Positions 59,115 through 64,000 of a stretch of 64,000 nucleotides of DNA are shown here, in pieces. A model generated the notes under the pieces. The model searched no databases. It worked only from the letters and a program-made list of their open reading frames with translations, and was not told the origin of the DNA. The number at the start of each line of letters is the position of its first letter. Positions within the stretch are counted from its first letter, which is position 1. Source of the DNA: Lacihabitans sp. CCS-44 (GTDB taxonomy: Bacteria > Bacteroidota > Bacteroidia > Cytophagales > Spirosomataceae); contig NZ_RJUE01000005.1 in assembly GCF_024343735.1 (NCBI RefSeq), positions 1 through 64,000 of the forward strand, given 5' to 3'. A program made the position numbers and the translations under genes.

Positions 59115-59729
59115 TTATTTCTTTGCTGCTGCATATCTCTCTTCAACTGCGTTCCAGTTTACCAATGTCCAGAATGTATCTACGTAGTCAGGGCGTTTGT
59201 TTTGGAACTTCAAATAATAGGCGTGTTCCCAAACATCAAGACCCAAAAGCGGTGTGCCTTTTACTTCGGCAATGTCCATCAATGGATTGTCTTGGTTTGG
59301 CGTAGAAGTTACTGCTACTGTTCCATCTTCTTTGGCAATTAACCATGCCCAGCCTGACCCAAATCTCGTCGTTGCGGCTGTTTTAAAAGCTGCTTTAAAC
59401 TCATCAACACCACCAAAAGCCGCAACAATTGCTTCTTTTAATGGGCCCGAAAGATTGCCACCAACACCTTGTGGAGCCAAAATATTCCAGAACAAATCGT
59501 GGTTATAATGCCCGCCTCCGTTATTTCTAACTGCTGGTGATGCTTTACTTATGTTTGCCAAAATTTCCTCAATTGTTTTGTTTTCCAAATCTGTACCAGC
59601 TACAGCTGCGTTCAAATTTGTAACATACGCATTGTGGTGACGGTCATGGTGAATTTCCATTGTCATGGCGTCAAAATGTGGTTCCAATGCATCATTGGCG
59701 TAGGGAAGGGGTGCTAATGTAAAAGCCAT
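59115..59729 (-). CDS. sodA: Superoxide dismutase (Mn/Fe family, Mn-type residues)
   Basis: A 204-residue enzyme that converts superoxide to oxygen and peroxide. Metal ligands are seen in the [17 protein letters not shown] region, [13 protein letters not shown] and [13 protein letters not shown] (Asp and His). Gly-Gly-His before NHDLFW and the Gln in TPNQDNPL are typical of Mn-using members, but cambialistic forms share them. No signal peptide, so cytoplasmic. It is monocistronic, with a terminator behind. Confidence 0.96.
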   Translation of the reverse strand: MAFTLAPLPYANDALEPHFDAMTMEIHHDRHHNAYVTNLNAAVAGTDLENKTIEEILANISKASPAVRNNGGGHYNHDLFWNILAPQGVGGNLSGPLKEAIVAAFGGVDEFKAAFKTAATTRFGSGWAWLIAKEDGTVAVTSTPNQDNPLMDIAEVKGTPLLGLDVWEHAYYLKFQNKRPDYVDTFWTLVNWNAVEERYAAAKK

Positions 59730-59755
59730 AATTTTATTTCGTTAAACTTATTTTT

Positions 59756-59947
59756 CTATCTATAAATGATAAACATCAGTTTTTTAAAATGTGTTCGAAA
59801 GGGATGAAAAAAAAGTGAAGAGCCGGGTTGTTTGTTGTTTTTCAAATCTTCATTGGGTTTGGCCGTATTGATTTTATAAATTAAATAGGCTATTCCAATT
59901 ACAAAATGAAGAACGACAACTGCGGCGATGATATAGGCTAAGGTCAT
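59756..59947 (-). CDS. Small single-span membrane protein
   Basis: A 63-residue frame with a strong N-terminal membrane helix (LAYIIAAVVVLHFVIGIAYL) followed by a basic, Asn-rich tail (KINTAKPNEDLKNNKQPGSS). Similar one-helix proteins occur in Bacteroidetes, but this one is not assigned. It lies between sodA and the AT-rich deaminase island, on the sodA strand. Its N-terminal half looks real; the tail may be longer than in relatives. Confidence 0.55.
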   Translation of the reverse strand: MTLAYIIAAVVVLHFVIGIAYLIYKINTAKPNEDLKNNKQPGSSLFFHPFRTHFKKLMFIIYR

Positions 59948-59979
59948 TTATTTTTTCTTACGAAAGTCGATGTTTTTTT

Positions 59980-59987
59980 TATTTTTG
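59980..59987 (+). promoter_or_regulatory. -7 box for the deaminase gene
   Basis: TATTTTTG at 59980-59987, 30 bases before the ATG at 60018. The -33 position is weak. Confidence 0.45.
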
Positions 59988-60017
59988 TTGAAAAAACTTA
60001 TAAACTACTAAAAAAAC

Positions 60018-61568
60018 ATGGCTAATGCAGTTTTGAAATCTCAGAAAAATATATCAAATAAGGAAAATATAACTCTAGGTAGTGATATTGGAGTAATTAA
60101 AAAAATTAAAAATACTCATACTGAGGAGTTGATTATTAGTATTTGTGGTTTTATAGGTACTGATATAAATTCTTTTATCAGAAATCTCCAAAATGTTTTA
60201 GTGGATGATTTTAAATATGAGACAAAAGTAATAAAGATGAGTGAATTTATTGTTCAGAAAAGCAGTATGATTAACTCAGATATTACTAAAATAACACAGA
60301 TTGATAGATATAATCAATTAATAGAATGTGGTAACGATTTAAGAGAGAGGTTTGGGAAAAGTGTCTTGGCTGAATTAGCGATTAATCAAATAATTACAGA
60401 TAGAATACCAAATAAGGAATCCAGCTTCTACCAATCTAAAAGAGTTTGTTACATAATTAATTCTATAAAAAATCAAGAGGAATTAGATCTTTTTAATTTA
60501 GTCTATCAAGGTATTCATTTTAGTTTTGGTATATTTTCTTCTATTAATGATAGAGAGAAATATCTAAAAAATAATAAGAGTATGACTCTTTCTGAAATAT
60601 ATCAAATTATTGATCGAGATTCAGGAGAAGAATTTAAACATGGTCAAACTGTTAGAGATACTTTTACAGAATCAGATTTTTTTATCAATGTTAGCGATAC
60701 AGAAAAAAGTTTAAAAGTTAAAATTGAAAGGTATCTAAGTTTGATATTTAATTCTAATATAATAACGCCCACTTCAGAGGAAACCGCAATGTATCAAGCT
60801 TCTTCCGCCGCCAATAATTCTGCATGTTTATCAAGACAAGTAGGTGCGGCTTTGACTGATTCTGATAATAATATTATTTCTCTAGGGTGGAATGATGTGC
60901 CTAAATATGGTGGAAATTTATATTCAAATGAATCAAAAAGTGATTTTAGATGTATGAATTTTAATAATCAAACTAAATGTTGGAATGATCAGGAAAAAAA
61001 TCTTATTTCAAAAGAATTGACAAAAATTCTTTTAGATGAAAAATTAATAAATCAAGAAAATGAAGAACAAGTGTTTAACAAAATAAGAAATTCAAAAATA
61101 AAGAGTTTAGTCGAATTTTCTAGATCTATTCACGCGGAGATGCATGCATTAATTATTGGTAGTCAAATCGCTGGAGATAAAGTTAAAGGAGGAAAAATTT
61201 ATATTACAACTTACCCTTGTCATAATTGTGCCAGACATTTAATTGTTGCAGGTATTGAAGAAATATATTACATCGAACCCTACAGGAAAAGTTTAACGAT
61301 GAAATTGCATTATGATGCAATGACTGAAAATAATGAGAATAACAAAGTTAAAATATTAATGTATGAAGGTGTTTCTCCAAGAAAGTATATGGACTTATTT
61401 AAAATGATTCAAAATTCTAGGAAAAACTCTTCCGGAGAGATGATTGATTATATAAAAAACAATATTCAACCTAAAAAAACGTTATCACTTCAGGCAATTC
61501 CTACTTTAGAATCATTGGTTACAAAAGATTTAATCTCAAAAAAACTTTTAAATGAAACAGAGGAATAA
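60018..61568 (+). CDS. Antiphage dCTP deaminase (AvcD/DCD-like)
   Basis: A 516-residue two-domain protein. Residues 36-60 (LIISICGFIGTDINSFIRNL) resemble the P-loop-like N-terminal domain of the phage-defence dCTP deaminases, and residues 250-450 are a zinc cytidine-deaminase fold: Cys270 region, SIHAEMHALI with H372 and E374, and TTYPCHNCARHLIV with C401 and C404. Known members (AvcD of Vibrio and relatives) remove dCTP, lowering nucleotide pools during phage attack. The gene is markedly more AT-rich than its neighbours and lies between sodA and tadA, so it is probably acquired. Upstream there is no space for the known RNA antitoxin AvcI; a 63-residue ORF follows. Activity is inferred. Confidence 0.88.
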   Translation: MANAVLKSQKNISNKENITLGSDIGVIKKIKNTHTEELIISICGFIGTDINSFIRNLQNVLVDDFKYETKVIKMSEFIVQKSSMINSDITKITQIDRYNQLIECGNDLRERFGKSVLAELAINQIITDRIPNKESSFYQSKRVCYIINSIKNQEELDLFNLVYQGIHFSFGIFSSINDREKYLKNNKSMTLSEIYQIIDRDSGEEFKHGQTVRDTFTESDFFINVSDTEKSLKVKIERYLSLIFNSNIITPTSEETAMYQASSAANNSACLSRQVGAALTDSDNNIISLGWNDVPKYGGNLYSNESKSDFRCMNFNNQTKCWNDQEKNLISKELTKILLDEKLINQENEEQVFNKIRNSKIKSLVEFSRSIHAEMHALIIGSQIAGDKVKGGKIYITTYPCHNCARHLIVAGIEEIYYIEPYRKSLTMKLHYDAMTENNENNKVKILMYEGVSPRKYMDLFKMIQNSRKNSSGEMIDYIKNNIQPKKTLSLQAIPTLESLVTKDLISKKLLNETEE

Positions 61569-61615
61569 AATTTATATATATATATTTGTATGCCTATAAT
61601 TAAACTCTAAAAAAG

Positions 61616-61807
61616 ATGAAAAAAAATACTACGCAGTTGAATCTTTTTGATTCAGAATCAAGTAATATTAAAGAAAACTCATCTTCACAATCTTCAATAC
61701 ATAATATTCCACTAAATAGAACTAAAGTTATTGACTTTTTACCGAAGAATCATTTAACATTAAATGAGAAATATAAGATAATTCTTGAATTATCCGCTCA
61801 TTTATAA
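61616..61807 (+). CDS. Small partner ORF of the dCTP deaminase, unknown
   Basis: A 63-residue frame, 47 bp after the deaminase gene on the same strand and just as AT-rich. It begins MKKNTTQLNLFDSESSN, followed by a polar Ser/Asn-rich linker and then a more ordered end, NRTKVIDFLPKNHLTLNEKY, KIILELSAHL. Not recognised as any family. Position suggests a partner or regulator of the deaminase. It ends 6 bp before the convergent tadA stop. It could also be chance, but an A-rich stretch precedes the ATG. Confidence 0.55.
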   Translation: MKKNTTQLNLFDSESSNIKENSSSQSSIHNIPLNRTKVIDFLPKNHLTLNEKYKIILELSAHL

Positions 61808-61813
61808 CTTATT

Positions 61814-62275
61814 TCAGTTTCTTAGTTTCTTAAAGAAACTTTTTAACATCGCTTCAGATTCAGATTGTAGAATTCCGCCAATGACATCGGTTTTTGGATG
61901 TAAAATGGGCTGTTGAATGAGAGTAAACCCTTTTTTCTTGTCATAAGCTCCAAATATCACTCGATCAATTTGTGACCAAGCCAAGGCTCCGGCACACATT
62001 ACACAAGGCTCAAGTGTAACATATAAGGTGCAATTCTTGAGATATTTTGCACCCAAAAAGTTGGCTGCTGCTGTGATGGCCAATATTTCGGCATGGGCCG
62101 TTACGTCGTGCAGTTGTTCGGTTTGGTTTACTCCTTTTCCTATAATCGTTTTGCCTTCAGCCACTACTATAGCACCCACAGGTACTTCTTCTTTTTCATA
62201 AGCATCCATTGCCAAGTCCAAGGCTTTTGCCATGAAATATTCGTGCGAGTAAATGGGGTAGGGGTTTCGAGCCAA
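61814..62275 (-). CDS. tadA: tRNA-specific adenosine deaminase TadA
   Basis: A 153-residue deaminase that makes inosine at the wobble base of tRNA-Arg(ACG). The zinc motifs are TAHAEILAITAAANFLGA (His-Ala-Glu) and LEPCVMCAGALAWSQI (PCxxC). The substrate stretch DVTAHAEI and the C-terminal helix are present. The conserved SHEYFMAKAL opening lies before the first ATG (62231-62233), so the start is likely the TTG at 62273-62275; an in-frame stop lies a few codons further up. It converges with the AT-rich small ORF, 6 bp apart. Confidence 0.93.
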   Translation of the reverse strand: MARNPYPIYSHEYFMAKALDLAMDAYEKEEVPVGAIVVAEGKTIIGKGVNQTEQLHDVTAHAEILAITAAANFLGAKYLKNCTLYVTLEPCVMCAGALAWSQIDRVIFGAYDKKKGFTLIQQPILHPKTDVIGGILQSESEAMLKSFFKKLRN

Positions 62276-62376
62276 AGAAATAAGGTTTTAGAAATGAATG
62301 TATAAGTTCTATAATAGACAGGTCTTGAAAAATCTTTGTGTCATAGCAGTTAAATAAAGGGTTGAAATTAATAAAA

Positions 62377-62410
62377 AAAACGCCTCAAGTGTTTAAAAAT
62401 GAGGCGTTTT
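62377..62410 (-). terminator. Terminator of the ROK gene
   Basis: A perfect 11-bp stem, AAAACGCCTCA (62377-62387) with TGAGGCGTTTT (62400-62410), followed on the minus strand by a T run. It lies 17 bases past the stop codon. Confidence 0.88.
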
Positions 62411-62427
62411 AAAGAATATTTTATTTT

Positions 62428-63336
62428 TTAGAAACACAAACTGGCTGCACCCAATAGGCCGGCATCATTGGCCAAAGTGGCTCTTTTTATGTCCAAAGTT
62501 TTGATATAATAAGGTGTTAACCAATATTTTAATTGACGATTCACGGCTGGCATGATATACTCAAACGAAGCCGATAACCCACCTCCGATAAGTATTGTAG
62601 TGATGTCAAGAATTCGTATCATCGATACCAAACCGTCACCCAATAATGTACCTACCACGTCAAATATTTGGAGTGCAAGTACATCACCATCAGAAGCTGC
62701 AGCCACCAACCCTGTAGTAGAAATAGAACCATCGCTGGGTAATCTTGTTTCTCCCTTGAATTCACTACGCATTTTATTTGCCAAGTCTAAAAGCTCGTTT
62801 TTACCTATGTTTCTTTCTAAAACTTTGCCATTAGCTGAGGGCATGTGGCCGGGTTCCATGGCGTTTCCACCACCACCTTTAAACACCAACTTGTCTATAA
62901 TGGCTGCTCCACCTACACCCGTACCGAGGGTCACAAATATATAATCTTCAGGCAGTTTTTCTTCACCGAAATAGTATTCACCCAAGGCCGCAGCGTTGGC
63001 ATCATTTTCCAAGAAAAAATCATGCTCAGGGAAACGTTTTTTCAAAAGTGGAATAATGGGCGTTCCATCAGTTTCTGGAATAGCCGTGATTTCCATCAAA
63101 GTGGATCTATCACGAGATATTAAACCTGGTACTCCGATGCCTATTTTTTTGACTTCGGGGTTTTCTTTGAGTTGAACAGCTATGGCATCACCTAGGTTGT
63201 CCACAAAATGGCCTGTGGCTCTCCATGAGCCAGTGTCGTGGCTATAAAAGTTCGTTATATTGCCTGATTCCGCATTTACGATACCCATTTTAACATTTGT
63301 CCCACCAACGTCTATTCCCAAATATTCTGTCGCCAT
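62428..63336 (-). CDS. ROK-family sugar kinase, glucokinase-like
   Basis: A 302-residue kinase with the phosphate-1 motif GIDVGGTNVKMGIV, the active-site ENDANAAALGEY (Asp) and the adenosine-binding GGGLSASFEYI. It probably phosphorylates glucose. The usual zinc-binding Cys cluster of ROK proteins (CxCGxxGCxE) is missing: in its place is EPGHMPSANGKVLERNIGKN, with only the His kept. This zinc-less form occurs in part of the family in Bacteroidetes. No sugar transporter is adjacent. Downstream of engB on the same strand, with its own -7 box. Confidence 0.9.
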   Translation of the reverse strand: MATEYLGIDVGGTNVKMGIVNAESGNITNFYSHDTGSWRATGHFVDNLGDAIAVQLKENPEVKKIGIGVPGLISRDRSTLMEITAIPETDGTPIIPLLKKRFPEHDFFLENDANAAALGEYYFGEEKLPEDYIFVTLGTGVGGAAIIDKLVFKGGGGNAMEPGHMPSANGKVLERNIGKNELLDLANKMRSEFKGETRLPSDGSISTTGLVAAASDGDVLALQIFDVVGTLLGDGLVSMIRILDITTILIGGGLSASFEYIMPAVNRQLKYWLTPYYIKTLDIKRATLANDAGLLGAASLCF

Positions 63337-63360
63337 CCCGATGATTTATAATTTTTTTTG

Positions 63361-63368
63361 CAAATATA
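63361..63368 (-). promoter_or_regulatory. -7 box for the ROK gene
   Basis: TATATTTG on the minus strand, 24 bases before the start codon. No good -33 element. Confidence 0.5.
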
Positions 63369-63380
63369 AATTAAAATAAA

Positions 63381-63983
63381 TTAATAATTAGGGAAGATTA
63401 TCTCTTCTATTAATCCTAAGATTTCGGTTTTGCCAGTTTTTCTCTCTGCCGAACTTATAAAGTACTCGGGCAATATTTGCCATGTTTCAGAAAGTGACCC
63501 CATAAAATCTGTGATGTTCTTTTGTCCTTCCATAGTTTTTACTTTATCAGCCTTTGTAAAAACCAGTTTCAGAGGGACTCCGTTTTCGCCCAATTTTTGT
63601 ATAAATTCTAAATCCTTTTTTTGGGGCGAAAGACGGATATCTAACAAGACAAAAACATAAAGAAGGTTCGTTCTTTGCAACAGATAGTCCCAAGTCATTT
63701 TTTCCCACTTGGTTTTTTCTGAAACCGGTACTTTGGCATAGCCATAGCCAGGTAAATCGACCAAATGCCACTTATTATCAATTAAAAAGTGATTTATTAA
63801 CTGGGTTTTACCAGGTGTTGAGGACGTTTTTGCAAGATTTTTCACACCGGTAAGCATATTGAGCAGGGAGGATTTGCCTACATTTGATCTCCCTATAAAT
63901 GCAATTTCCGGTAAATCATCTTGTGGGCAATGTTCTACTTTTGCGGCACTTTTATTAAACTTAGCTTCTTTTATTTGATACAT
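63381..63983 (-). CDS. engB: Ribosome biogenesis GTPase EngB (YsxC/YihA)
   Basis: A 200-residue GTPase needed for 50S subunit assembly. G1 is GRSNVGKSSLLN, G2 the TSSTPGKTQL stretch, G3 DLPGYGYAKV, G4 TKADK and G5 SSAER. The G3 DLPGYGYA is diagnostic for EngB. The length is normal, and the start ATG is at 63981-63983 with an A/T-rich stretch before it reaching the right edge of the window. Confidence 0.96.
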   Translation of the reverse strand: MYQIKEAKFNKSAAKVEHCPQDDLPEIAFIGRSNVGKSSLLNMLTGVKNLAKTSSTPGKTQLINHFLIDNKWHLVDLPGYGYAKVPVSEKTKWEKMTWDYLLQRTNLLYVFVLLDIRLSPQKKDLEFIQKLGENGVPLKLVFTKADKVKTMEGQKNITDFMGSLSETWQILPEYFISSAERKTGKTEILGLIEEIIFPNY

Positions 63984-64000
63984 TTTGTTGTTTTTAATTG

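Noticed and set aside
59948-60017. Possible AvcI-like RNA antitoxin upstream of the deaminase
   Set aside because: Only 70 bp lie between the previous frame and the gene, with no stem-loops seen, too short for the known RNA.

Overview
The window is chromosomal DNA of a Bacteroidetes bacterium, most likely of the Cytophagia type. The evidence is a SusC/SusD pair, the type IX secretion genes porU and porV, gliding gene gldG, families typical of the phylum (DUF6702, DUF4293), A-rich ribosome-binding regions without Shine-Dalgarno sequences, and many promoters of the form TTTG / 19-20 bp / TAnnTTTG. The exact genus cannot be fixed from the sequence alone.

Layout. 1-0.6 kb: 5' half of an IS4-type transposase running off the left edge. 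0.6-4 kb: MarR-NUDIX operon, DUF6702 protein and site-2 protease RseP. 4-9.3 kb: sdhCAB and serS. 9.3-14 kb: DinB-like protein, aspartate kinase, lumazine synthase, a TPR protein, pdhA, and a pterin dehydratase. 14-18 kb: recF, an SDR enzyme, a Dabb protein and a ComEC-like metallo-hydrolase. 18-21.3 kb: crp-like gene, trpC, trpF, trpB. 21.3-23.9 kb: an ECF sigma factor split by a frameshift at an A9 run, a membrane-anchored candidate anti-sigma protein and a beta-barrel protein. 24.2-29.8 kb: tRNA-Tyr/Gly/Thr, tuf, then a foreign-looking insert (toxin-antitoxin, sugar isomerase, MFS pump), then tRNA-Trp, secE, nusG. 30-36 kb: secreted protein, gldG, a cupin gene broken by a stop codon, DUF4293, fmt, and an MFS transporter. 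35.8-43.3 kb: a SusC-SusD-lipoprotein-Tat aminotransferase-AEC permease operon with no glycosidase. 44-55 kb: a 1577-residue secreted protein, prmA, porV, porU, a SprT-like protein. 55-59 kb: small lipoprotein, membrane protein, and trpE-(DUF3052-like)-trpG behind a trp attenuator. 59-64 kb: sodA, a very AT-rich antiphage dCTP deaminase gene with a small companion ORF, tadA, a ROK kinase and engB.

The strongest second-look signals are (a) a complete tryptophan attenuator upstream of trpE whose 19-residue leader peptide has tandem Trp codons and whose promoter places the start almost at the AUG; (b) the AT-rich deaminase island, which fits the known antiphage dCTP deaminase family but carries an unrecognised 63-residue partner ORF and shows no room for the RNA antitoxin known upstream in Vibrio; (c) the SusCD operon apparently built around a periplasmic PLP enzyme; (d) the frameshifted ECF sigma factor; and (e) 8-bp periodic repeats filling both gaps between trpC, trpF and trpB. 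Families were recognised by eye from motifs; no database search was possible.
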